A stretch of 64,000 nucleotides of DNA from assembly GCA_050944435.1 (NCBI GenBank), contig JBMNRB010000001.1:62001-126000 (forward strand), in the 5' to 3' direction. The first letter of the stretch is position 1. Every line of letters starts with the position of its first letter. This document shows, piece after piece, positions 1 through 7,705 of the stretch. Source of the stretch: Ruminococcus_G sp050944435 (GTDB lineage: Bacteria; Bacillota; Clostridia; Lachnospirales; Lachnospiraceae). Below the pieces are notes generated by a model that saw only the letters and a list, made by a program, of their open reading frames with translations, was not told the origin of the DNA and did no database searches. The position numbers and the translations under genes are program-made.

Positions 1-1613
1 TGAAATGTGAACGGGCGGAGGAACTGAATCACTATAAGACTGCCGTCACTAAGACCTGTATGCTCTATAAAGGGTATGTGAGCCGGAAACTGAATCCCTC
101 CCGTTATGCTACGCCTTTTATCGGGCGGCGGTCCATGGAACTGATGCTGGAACAATACAAAAGAGAATGGGAAGAACAGGGGGCGCTGTATGAAGAGGCG
201 CTTCGTGTACACCGCATGATAAAGAAGGCATCGGAGACAGCCGTACTAAGTGAATATGAGGCACAGAAACATAGCCAGGCGGCAGGTATGGGCAAACGGC
301 TTGCACAGCTTCACGAAGAGTACGCCAGGGTGAAAGAGGAATACGATCACCTTGATCTTACCTATTTGAAACGGATGGAGCAGGAAATCCGTCGCCTCCA
401 GGAGGAGCGGGAAAGCAGGGAAAAAGCCTGGCACAGTCTGGATAAGAAAAACGAACGTCTGCAGACGGAGCTGGAAGGTATCCAGGAGGAGAAATATCCC
501 GCCGTTCTGGGAAAAATCGAAGGGGTGAAAAGAAGGATCGCGGAAAGATTTGAGCCGGAATGGATACAGGAGAAGGGAGAACCGCGCTTTCAGGAGGTAC
601 GGACACAGCCCGGTCAATATACCCATTCTCTGCGGGAGCGATTTTACGCCAGCATGAAACAGACCGAACTGAAGCGGGACAGACTCCGGAAGGAGAGGAC
701 CCGCAGGCGTTCCGATTACAACAGTATCTATAAGATGCCATATGATATCGAGCTGGAGAGCAACCGGCAGTTTGACAGAGAACTGGAAGAACTGGAAAAA
801 ATACGCCTCCCGGAATATGCGGAAAAAATCCGGGATTCCCGGCAGAAGGCCTACGATCAGTTCCGGGATGATTTTATAGCCAAAATCAAGTCCAATATCG
901 AGTCGGTATCCCAGCAGTTGGACGAGCTGAACGATTCGCTGAAGAAAAGTGTTTTCGGCACGGACCGGTATCGCTTTGTCAAAAGTCCCAGACCGGAATA
1001 CCGGAATTACTATGATATGATCATGGATCCGCTGCTTATGGATACCGGGGGCTGGAACATTGCGTCCCAGAGCTTCAACGAGAAGTATCAGAAAGAAATT
1101 GACGAGCTGTTTCAATTACTGATTCTCAATGAGACCAACGTCAGCGCCCAGCGCCGGGCGGAATATGAAAAAAGCATCAGAAAATTCACGGATTATAAGA
1201 CTTATCTGGTGTTTGATCTGGTGGTGACCGATGAGACGGGGGAGGAACAGAGGCTGTCTAAAACACTTTTGAAAAAGTCCGGCGGAGAGACCCAGATTCC
1301 CTTCTACATTGCTCTTCTGGCGTCCTTTTCACAGGTGTGCAGGATCAGGAATAAGAATCAGAACAATACGCTGCGGGTGATTATTCTGGATGAAGCCTTC
1401 AGTAAGATGGACGGTGAAAGAATCCGGGAAAGTATCCGGCTGCTGCGGCGTTTTGAACTGCAGGCCATTTTCTCGGCGCCTCCGGATAAGATTCCGGACA
1501 TCGCGCCTTTGGTGGACCGCAATATTGCTGTTTACCGGGATAACAGACACGCCTTCACCCGGTTTTTTGATCCAAGGGAAATCGAGGAGGTGCAGGATGG
1601 AGAAAAATTATGA
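1..1613 (+). CDS. jetC: Wadjet system SMC-like ATPase JetC, C-terminal part (cut by window start)
   Basis: The frame is open from base 3, so the true start lies upstream. The visible protein is mostly long charged coiled coil (local residues about 50-300). It ends in an SMC/ABC-type ATPase lobe with signature KKSGGETQ (about base 1273) and Walker B LRVIILDEAF followed by SKMD (about 1375). This arrangement, followed at once by a Toprim protein, is that of JetC, the MukB/SMC-like motor of Wadjet, which extrudes and cleaves small circular plasmids together with JetA, JetB and JetD. Walker A and the N-terminal lobe are outside the window. The stop overlaps the jetD start by 17 bases. Family assignment is from motif and neighbour; other SMC-like ATPases are less likely because of jetD. 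Confidence 0.85.
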   Translation, partial: KCERAEELNHYKTAVTKTCMLYKGYVSRKLNPSRYATPFIGRRSMELMLEQYKREWEEQGALYEEALRVHRMIKKASETAVLSEYEAQKHSQAAGMGKRLAQLHEEYARVKEEYDHLDLTYLKRMEQEIRRLQEERESREKAWHSLDKKNERLQTELEGIQEEKYPAVLGKIEGVKRRIAERFEPEWIQEKGEPRFQEVRTQPGQYTHSLRERFYASMKQTELKRDRLRKERTRRRSDYNSIYKMPYDIELESNRQFDRELEELEKIRLPEYAEKIRDSRQKAYDQFRDDFIAKIKSNIESVSQQLDELNDSLKKSVFGTDRYRFVKSPRPEYRNYYDMIMDPLLMDTGGWNIASQSFNEKYQKEIDELFQLLILNETNVSAQRRAEYEKSIRKFTDYKTYLVFDLVVTDETGEEQRLSKTLLKKSGGETQIPFYIALLASFSQVCRIRNKNQNNTLRVIILDEAFSKMDGERIRESIRLLRRFELQAIFSAPPDKIPDIAPLVDRNIAVYRDNRHAFTRFFDPREIEEVQDGEKL

Positions 1614-2898
1614 GAGACAGCTCCTTGAGAAGCTGCTTGAAAAGTATGAAAAGAGCAAAGCTTTTACCGGCGGACATTCTTCCCGAAGAATCGCTCTTAC
1701 CCTTTCGAAAGAGGAGCGGCTCCAGCGGGAAATGGAAAATCCGGAAGAAAAGCGGCTCTTCCTTTCTGTTCTTGCCGCGTTAAAAAAACAGGGGCTGGTG
1801 GATTATTCCTGGGTGAGGTTTGAAGAAGGCAATCTGGTGGATAAGATCTGGCTTATCCAGGATGAGGACAGAATCAGAGAAAGCTACCGGCGGACGGGGC
1901 GGATTCCCCTCAAAGAAAAAGCGGATGGGCTTCAGGAGATGGTGGAAAAATACGCGGGGGAACTGAAAGAGGGAACCGCTCTTCGCACTTTTCTGGAAAA
2001 GGCCGCAGAGGAAATACAAATCAGGAAAAAGCCCTCTGCTTATTTTCCCGGGGATCAGACGCTGAACGAAGATATTTTAAAATGTCTGATTTATATGGAG
2101 AACAATGAAGATGAGCAGATGGAGCGGCTCATGAGTCTTGCCCTTTATGGAGACAGCAAGCGTTTTGAAAAGGAAGTGAAAACAAAAGTACTGTCAATTC
2201 TGAAAGGGGTGAAAAGGGAGGCAGGGGAAGATATTCCGGAGGATGAGGAACTGCTGAGAGAAAAGGGAATCGTGCGCTGGCCGGAGATCCTGGAATTTAC
2301 CGGCAGGATTCAGGTCCTTTTGAAAGACGGCTGCGAAATTGATTACAGCAAAGAAAAATACGGCGCATATATCAATGCGGAGACGGTTTTACACGTATCC
2401 CAGGTGAGAGCGAAGGGGGTGCGGCGGGTTCTCTTTATTGAAAATAAAGCCAATTACGTCTGGTATTTATCCCACGGGATGACAGAGGAAGAACTGGTAA
2501 TCTTTCACGGCGGCTGTTACAGTCCGGTTAAGGGCAAATGGTTTCGGAAAATTTCAGAGGGCCTGAAATATCAGCCGGAGAAAGTGGAATATTACCATTG
2601 GGGCGATATGGATGTGGGAGGATTTCGCATTTTTCAGAGACTTCGGAAGAATATTATTCCTGAACTGAAACCATACCGGATGGATCTGCAGTCACTGGAA
2701 CGATACCGGGACAAGGGGATGAAAATCACGTCGCCCTCCTATGCTGCGGCGCTGGAAAAGATGGGGCAGGATCCGGAATATGCCTGTTTTCATCAGGTAA
2801 TTGCCAGGATGGTGGAAGAAAAAATTCGCCTGGAACAGGAGGTCATGATACTGACGGATTCAGAGAGAAAAGAAGAAAGCGGCAGGGAGAGAGACTGA
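1597..2898 (+). CDS. jetD: Wadjet nuclease subunit JetD (DUF2220/Toprim)
   Basis: A 433-residue protein. The start at 1597 is preceded by GAGGAG at 1584-1589; a longer upstream frame would run far into jetC and is rejected. The C-terminal half has Toprim hallmarks: an acidic strand RVLFIENKANYV (Glu near residue 282) and HWGDMDVGGF (DxD near 337-339), the metal-binding residues of the DNA-cleaving Toprim fold. The N-terminal half is charged and helical, as in JetD. In Wadjet, JetD nicks or cuts plasmid DNA once the SMC motor has extruded it. It overlaps jetC and is probably translationally coupled to it. No obvious damage is visible. Confidence 0.87.
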   Translation: MEKNYERQLLEKLLEKYEKSKAFTGGHSSRRIALTLSKEERLQREMENPEEKRLFLSVLAALKKQGLVDYSWVRFEEGNLVDKIWLIQDEDRIRESYRRTGRIPLKEKADGLQEMVEKYAGELKEGTALRTFLEKAAEEIQIRKKPSAYFPGDQTLNEDILKCLIYMENNEDEQMERLMSLALYGDSKRFEKEVKTKVLSILKGVKREAGEDIPEDEELLREKGIVRWPEILEFTGRIQVLLKDGCEIDYSKEKYGAYINAETVLHVSQVRAKGVRRVLFIENKANYVWYLSHGMTEEELVIFHGGCYSPVKGKWFRKISEGLKYQPEKVEYYHWGDMDVGGFRIFQRLRKNIIPELKPYRMDLQSLERYRDKGMKITSPSYAAALEKMGQDPEYACFHQVIARMVEEKIRLEQEVMILTDSERKEESGRERD

Positions 2899-2915
2899 TG
2901 AAGTGGGGAATCTCC

Positions 2916-2940
2916 TTGACAAACATACTCTTGGTATGTT
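2916..2940 (+). promoter_or_regulatory. -35 element and TetR-type operator in front of the tetR gene
   Basis: A consensus TTGACA (2916-2921) is followed directly by the perfect inverted repeat AACATAC-TCTTG-GTATGTT (2922-2940), which fills the promoter spacer. A TetR-family gene starts 45 bases downstream, so autorepression is the simple reading. A related site lies at 3666-3684. Confidence 0.65.
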
Positions 2941-2984
2941 AATTTATCCATATGAAAAGAAGGGAAAGAGAAGGGAAGTATGCC

Positions 2985-3632
2985 ATGGCACGCAACAAAT
3001 ACCCGGAAATTACGGTGGAGCGAATTTTGGAGGCGTCCCAGCGTCTTTTCCTGGAAAAGGGATATGACAATACCACCATCCAGGATATTGTCGATGAATT
3101 GGGAGGGCTGACGAAAGGTGCCGTTTACCATCATTTCAAGTCAAAGGAAGAGATTCTGGACGCGGTGAGCGATCGGATGTTTTTTTCCAATAATCCCTTT
3201 GAGGCTGTTCGAAAGCGTACGGATCTTTCCGGACTGGAAAAGCTCCGCGAGGCAATACGGATCAATCAAAGGGATAGGGAACGCACCAGCCTGACTATAC
3301 AGGCCATTCCCATTACGCAGAATCCAAAGCTGCTGGTGGAAATGATTTCCTCCAACAGGAAAGTTTTGACGCCTTATTTTCTTGAACTTCTGGAAGAAGG
3401 AAACAGGGACGGCTCGATCCATACAGAATATGCCAGAGAACTTGCAGAGCTGCTGCCTCTGCTTACCAGTCTTTGGATGCTTCCGTCGGTATTTCCCGCA
3501 GTGCGCGAGGAGATACGTCATAAGTTTCGTTTTCTGCTGGATATGCTGGAGAAGATGGGAGTCCCCCTTCTGGACGACAGTCTATGGGCTTTGGTGAATG
3601 AGTTTGTCGATCAGATTCCGGAAGAAAAATAA
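2985..3632 (+). CDS. TetR/AcrR family transcriptional regulator
   Basis: A 215-residue regulator. The N-terminal TetR DNA-binding domain is plain: ILEASQRLFLEKGYDNTT, then LTKGAVYHHFKSKEEIL (HTH recognition helix, residues about 30-50). The ATG at 2985 has AGGGAAG at 2972-2978; an in-frame ATG at 2952 would add 11 charged residues and lies close to the operator, so it is not preferred. The C-terminal ligand domain is all-helical and not assignable. It sits between two similar dyads (2922-2940 and 3666-3684). It probably represses itself and the MFS gene that follows, which is now damaged. The ligand is unknown. Confidence 0.85.
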   Translation: MARNKYPEITVERILEASQRLFLEKGYDNTTIQDIVDELGGLTKGAVYHHFKSKEEILDAVSDRMFFSNNPFEAVRKRTDLSGLEKLREAIRINQRDRERTSLTIQAIPITQNPKLLVEMISSNRKVLTPYFLELLEEGNRDGSIHTEYARELAELLPLLTSLWMLPSVFPAVREEIRHKFRFLLDMLEKMGVPLLDDSLWALVNEFVDQIPEEK

Positions 3633-3657
3633 AATTGCCCCAGGGCAATTTTATTTT
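3630..3657 (+). terminator. Hairpin terminator after tetR
   Basis: An 11-base perfect stem (3630-3640 with 3643-3653) begins at the tetR stop codon and is followed by TTTTG. It separates tetR from the MFS gene, so the latter needs its own promoter. Confidence 0.7.
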
Positions 3658-3665
3658 GAACATTT

Positions 3666-3684
3666 ACATACGTTCGGTAGGTAT
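3666..3684 (+). promoter_or_regulatory. Second TetR-type operator, upstream of the MFS gene
   Basis: ACATAC-GTTCG-GTAGGT (3666-3682) repeats the tetR operator core ACATAC-N5-GTATGT with one mismatch. It lies just upstream of the AAAGGAGG ribosome site of the MFS gene. The shared spacing supports control of both genes by the same TetR protein. Confidence 0.55.
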
Positions 3685-3699
3685 GAAAGGAGGATTAAG

Positions 3700-4569
3700 T
3701 TGAAAGAACAAAAATTATTTACGCCCAATTTCACGCTGCTGCTTTTTGGTCAGATCAGTTCCCTGCTGGGGAATTATACGTTAAAATTCGCTCTTTCCAT
3801 GTACGTATTGGAGCAGACGGGATCAGCCTGCGTATTTGCGGCTCTGTTGGCCGTTTCCATGATTCCCACCATACTTTTGTCCCCCTTCGGCGGCATTCTG
3901 GCTGACCGGGCCAACCGGCGCAGCATTATGGCAGCCCTGGATTTCCTTTCAGGAATTTCGGTGCTGATGGCGGGTGTGATAATGGTTTTCGGTGATGATA
4001 TTGTCACTATCGGAGCGCTGCTGATCGTACTTTCGGTACTGGCAGCCCTGGAATCCCCCACTGTACAGGCGTGTATCCCCCAGATGCTCTCAGGTGACAA
4101 CCTGGCAAAGGGGAATGCTGCGGTGAGCCAGATACAGGCAGTTTCCTCTTTGCTTACCCCTTTTTTGGGCAGCGCTGCTTATACTGCCTTTGGGCTTATG
4201 CCGATTATCTGGGGGGCGGCGGTCTGTTTCTTCCTCACGGCTGTTCTGGAATGTTTTATCCGGCTGGATGATCAAAGGAGGGAGAGAGAGGGAAGCGTGG
4301 GAAAAATGATCCGGGAGGATTTTGCCCTCAGTGTCCGCTTTCTGAGACGGGAACAGCCGGATATTTTGAAATTGCTGCTGCTTGCCGCCTTTGTCAGCCT
4401 TTTTGTGGCGGGGACGGCTGTTGTGGGCTTTGTCTTCTTTGATTTCCAGCGCCCTCTGCCCTTGTTCTTCACCGAGTATGGGGCCATTATGGGACTGTTT
4501 GTTTATCTGGCTTATTACGGAACCAAAGGACTCCAGAAGGTGACGGGCACAAGGAGAAAAAGACAGTAA
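3700..4569 (+). pseudogene. MFS efflux transporter, 3' half replaced (deletion fusion)
   Basis: The start is taken at TTG 3700 behind AAAGGAGG (3687-3694). The first 240 residues are a typical MFS drug-efflux N-terminal bundle: about six membrane segments, the loop motif GGILADRANRRS, then a charged central loop and helix LLLLAAFVSLFVAGTAVVGF. At about base 4435 similarity to MFS stops. A 45-residue unrelated tail with one membrane segment (FFTEYGAIMGLFVYLAYYG) and basic end RRKRQ follows. The total is 289 residues, against about 400-430 for the family, so the second six-helix bundle is absent. Other frames past the junction do not restore MFS sequence, so this is a fusion by deletion and not a frameshift. 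The tail may be the end of a membrane gene that once preceded apbE. Transport activity is unlikely. Confidence 0.7.
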
Positions 4570-4570
4570 A

Positions 4571-5607
4571 ATGAGGGACAGGCAATTTTGGATTCTGGCA
4601 GGTATTATGGTTTTTTTCTGTCCTTTGCAGGATGTACGGCTTCCCAAAGGGAACTCCCGCCGGAACATACCGCAGGATTGTTTGCGATGGGAACGTACAT
4701 GAATTTTACCGCTTATGGAGAGCAGGCTCAGTCTGCATTAGAGGAAGCGGCGGACTATGTTGAGGAATGGGAATCCCTCTGGTCTGCCATAGATGAACAG
4801 AGTGAAATTTACGCGGTAAATCACAGTAATGGAGAAGCTGTACAATTAAGCCGGGAAACGGAAGAACTGCTCCGTTTTACGCTGAACATGGCCAGGGAGA
4901 CGGACGGCGCCCTTGATCCCACGATTTATCCCCTGGTAAACGCCTGGGGGTTTATCAATCAGGAATACCGCGTTCCCTCCCAGCAGGAGATTGCCCAGCT
5001 GCTTGCTTTCACCGGTTATGAGAAAGTAAGGCTGGAAGATCATAGGGTTTCACTGCCTGAAGGAGTACAGCTTGATCTTGGGGCGGTAGGAAAGGGATAC
5101 ACAGGAGAACTGCTGGCAGCCTATCTAAAAGAATAGGGAGTTGCTTCGGCGCTGCTTGACATTGGAGGCAATATCCAGTTGGTGGGCAAAAGACCGGAGG
5201 GAACAAAATGGCGTCTGGGAATCAAAAATCCCTTTGGGGAAGGGAGTTTTGGCATTTTAGAAGCGGAGGATTGTGCCATTGTGACATCCGGCGGATATGA
5301 GCGCTGCTTCACCGGCGAAGACGGAACAACATACGGGCATATTCTTGACCCGGCCACCGGCTGGCCTGCAGACAGTGACCTGGCTTCGGCAACAATTATT
5401 ACGGACAGCGGCTTGCTGGCGGATTCCCTTTCGACTGCCATATATGTTATGGGATTAGAAAAAGGCAGCGAATACTGGAGAACCCATGGGGGTTTTGACA
5501 TGGTGCTCATGACACAGGACGGAAGCGTCTATTTGACAGAAGGGATTAAAAATTATTTCACGTTGGAAGATGAATTTGCCGACCGGGATGTACAGGTGAT
5601 TAAATGA
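4571..5607 (+). pseudogene. apbE: FAD:protein FMN transferase (ApbE) lipoprotein, broken twice
   Basis: ApbE covalently attaches FMN to threonine of extracytoplasmic flavoproteins (Rnf/Nqr subunits, FMN-binding proteins). Family features are clear: LDLGAVGKGY before the break, then ALLDIGGNIQ, VTSGGYERCF and HILDPATGWP. The gene carries two lesions. First, an in-frame TAG at 5134-5136 sits after LLAAYLKE, with the same frame continuing as GVASALLDIGGN. Second, the lipoprotein signal peptide starts in another frame (ATG 4571, RDRQFWILAGIMVFF). The lipobox LSFAGC is in the main frame because the T run at 4611-4617 has seven T where eight would join the frames. No intact protein can be made without slippage and readthrough. 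Confidence 0.85.
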
Positions 5608-5621
5608 GAAAATGTATCGGT

Positions 5622-5659
5622 AACAGAATCGTTTGCTGCGGCGATTCTGTTCTTTTTTT
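5622..5659 (+). terminator. Terminator after the apbE remnant
   Basis: Stem AACAGAATCG (5622-5631) pairs with CGATTCTGTT (5642-5651) and runs into a T tract, a standard intrinsic terminator. Confidence 0.8.
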
Positions 5660-5663
5660 ATCA

Positions 5664-5693
5664 TTGCGGCAGGGCAAAAGTGTCTGCTATAAT
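5664..5693 (+). promoter_or_regulatory. Sigma-A promoter of the DUF5714 gene
   Basis: TTGCGG (5664-5669), an 18-base spacer, and TATAAT (5688-5693), followed by a short leader with AAAGGAGAAAGG. It drives the gene at 5748. Confidence 0.55.
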
Positions 5694-5747
5694 CTAGGCA
5701 GAATATAAAAGGAGAAAGGCTCCGAGGATCGGAATAAGGGTGAAGGT

Positions 5748-6437
5748 ATGAAGGAAGAATGTTTAATCTGTAAGGCGCCCCTGGAATATCTGAATGAGGA
5801 TGTGGAAATGGAGTGCGAATTATGTCATAAGAAGGAAAAAAGCAAAACCAGGTGTATTAACGGCCATTACGTGTGCAGTGAATGTCATATGCAGGGAATC
5901 GACAGTGTGATCGGGATGTGTTTGGAGGAAGTATCGGGAAATCCAATTGAAATTCTCAATAAAATGATGGCGATGCCCTTTTGCCATATGCATGGGCCGG
6001 AGCATCATATTATGGTGGGCATGGCTCTTCTGACTGCCTACAGAAATTGCGGAGGGGATCTGGATCTGGAAAAAGCGCTGATGGAGATGAACAGCAGAGG
6101 AAAATCGGTGCCGGGAGGAGCCTGCGGCTTTTGGGGAGCCTGCGGAGCAGGCATCAGTGCGGGGATGTTCATTTCCATTGCGACGGGCTCTACCCCCCTG
6201 GGGCAGGAAAATTTCGGATTATCCCACAAAATGACCGCCAGCGCCCTGGGAGCAATCGGGGAGATCGGCGGTCCCAGATGCTGTAAGCGGGATTCTTATC
6301 TTTCTATTCAGCAGGCTGTTGAATTTGTAAAAGCAAATCTGGGAATTGAGATGGAGCAATCGGAAATTATATGTTCTTACAGCAGTCGGAATAATCAGTG
6401 CATTAAAACGAGATGTCCCTTTTTCAAAAAGATATAG
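5748..6437 (+). CDS. DUF5714-like cysteine-rich protein
   Basis: A 229-residue cytoplasmic protein without a signal peptide. The N-terminus is a probable zinc module: CLIC, CELC, then CINGHYVCSECH (residues about 5-47). The middle holds a histidine-rich segment FCHMHGPEHH, and then glycine/cysteine-rich PGGACGFWGACGAG (about 125-140) and GGPRCCKRD. The C-terminus adds more cysteines (IICSYSS, CIKTRCPFF). This pattern matches the DUF5714 family of anaerobes, which I recall as having no settled function; metal or Fe-S binding is an inference from the cysteines. It stands alone, with its own promoter, upstream of the rRNA methyltransferase. The start follows AAGGGTGAAGGT. Confidence 0.6.
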   Translation: MKEECLICKAPLEYLNEDVEMECELCHKKEKSKTRCINGHYVCSECHMQGIDSVIGMCLEEVSGNPIEILNKMMAMPFCHMHGPEHHIMVGMALLTAYRNCGGDLDLEKALMEMNSRGKSVPGGACGFWGACGAGISAGMFISIATGSTPLGQENFGLSHKMTASALGAIGEIGGPRCCKRDSYLSIQQAVEFVKANLGIEMEQSEIICSYSSRNNQCIKTRCPFFKKI

Positions 6438-6495
6438 GGCCAGAAGACGGAATATGGTATGATAGGGGAAAATCATGTGATACAGGAGGAACAAT

Positions 6496-7701
6496 ATGGC
6501 TGACGCGATCGTTACGCTGAAAAAGGGCGCGGGGCGCACATTAAAACAGGGAGGTCCCTGGATATACGATAATGAAGTGGAAAGCATTGCGGGAAGTTTT
6601 AAGGACGGGGATGTGGTGCTCGTCCATGATTTTGACGGTTATCCCCTGGGACGGGGATTTATCAACTGCAAATCAAAGCTGGTCGTCAGGATGATGACCA
6701 GGGACTCCCACAGGGAGATCGATGAAGAATTTATACGGATGCGGGTGGAAAACGCCTGGGAGTACCGAAAAAGCGTGATGGATGATCTCTCAAGCTGCCG
6801 GGTCATCTTTGGGGAAGCGGATTTTCTGCCGGGTCTTGTGGTGGATAAGTTCTCCGATGTACTGGTGGTGGAATCCCTTGCTCTGGGAATTGACCGGTTC
6901 AAAGTGCAGATTGTGGAAATATTAAAGGAACTGATGGAGAAAGACGGGATCCATATCCGGGGCGTCTATGAGCGCAGCGATGCAAAAGTCCGGGAACAGG
7001 AGGGGATGGAGCGGCTGAAAGGCTTTATTGGAGAACCCTTTGATACGAAAGTAGAGATTACAGAGAACGGCGTACATTATTATGTTGATGTGGAGAACGG
7101 TCAGAAAACGGGATTTTTCCTGGATCAGAAGTACAACAGACGGGCGGTGGCCCGCATATGCAAGGACGCCTGTGTGCTGGACTGCTTTACTCACACCGGT
7201 TCCTTTGCGCTGAACGCAGGTCTGGCAGGAGCAAAACGTGTGACGGGAGTGGACGCATCAGCCCTCGGCGTTGCCCAGGCGGAAGAAAATGCCAGGCTGA
7301 ACGGCCTTTCTGACCGGGTGGGATTTCTCTGTGAAGATGTTTTTGGACTGCTTCCCCGGCTGGAAAAGCAGGGAGAAAAGTTTGATGTGGTGATTCTGGA
7401 TCCGCCGGCGTTTACCAAATCAAGAAACTCTGTGAAAAAAGCCGTAAAAGGATATCGGGAAATCAATCTGCGGGCAATGAAACTGGTGAAGGACGGCGGC
7501 TATCTGGCCACCTGCTCCTGCTCCCATTTCATGGATCAGGAGCTGTTTACCAAAACCATCGGGCAGGCGGCCCAGAATGTACATAAAAGACTGAGACAGG
7601 TGGAATTTCGAACCCAGGCGCCGGATCATCCCATTCTCTGGGGGGCCGGAGATTCCTATTATCTGAAATTTTATATTTTTCAGGTCTGTGACGAAAAGTA
7701 A
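6496..7701 (+). CDS. RlmI-like 23S rRNA (cytosine-5) methyltransferase
   Basis: A 401-residue class I SAM-dependent methyltransferase. An N-terminal PUA-like RNA-binding domain (VTLKKGAGRTLKQGGPWIYDNEV, residues 1-75) precedes a Rossmann domain. The SAM loop is LDCFTHTGSFALNAG, motif II is VTGVDAS, motif IV is VILDPPAFTKS, and the catalytic cysteine is within LATCSCSHFM. This is the order in the RlmI family, which makes m5C in 23S rRNA. The start has ACAGGAGGAACA upstream. The methylated position in this organism is inferred from E. coli RlmI and not shown by the sequence. Confidence 0.9.
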   Translation: MADAIVTLKKGAGRTLKQGGPWIYDNEVESIAGSFKDGDVVLVHDFDGYPLGRGFINCKSKLVVRMMTRDSHREIDEEFIRMRVENAWEYRKSVMDDLSSCRVIFGEADFLPGLVVDKFSDVLVVESLALGIDRFKVQIVEILKELMEKDGIHIRGVYERSDAKVREQEGMERLKGFIGEPFDTKVEITENGVHYYVDVENGQKTGFFLDQKYNRRAVARICKDACVLDCFTHTGSFALNAGLAGAKRVTGVDASALGVAQAEENARLNGLSDRVGFLCEDVFGLLPRLEKQGEKFDVVILDPPAFTKSRNSVKKAVKGYREINLRAMKLVKDGGYLATCSCSHFMDQELFTKTIGQAAQNVHKRLRQVEFRTQAPDHPILWGAGDSYYLKFYIFQVCDEK

Positions 7702-7705
7702 ACCG

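Noticed and set aside
246..1115. 289-codon minus-strand frame inside jetC
   Set aside because: Lies opposite a strongly supported coding region, has no family resemblance and no ribosome site.
3700..4569. MFS truncation explained by a frameshift
   Set aside because: Neither alternative frame after base 4435 continues the MFS sequence, so a deletion fusion is needed.
5134..5136. TAG in apbE as a recoded codon (pyrrolysine or readthrough)
   Set aside because: No stop-codon context or pyl genes seen, and a second independent lesion exists in the same gene.
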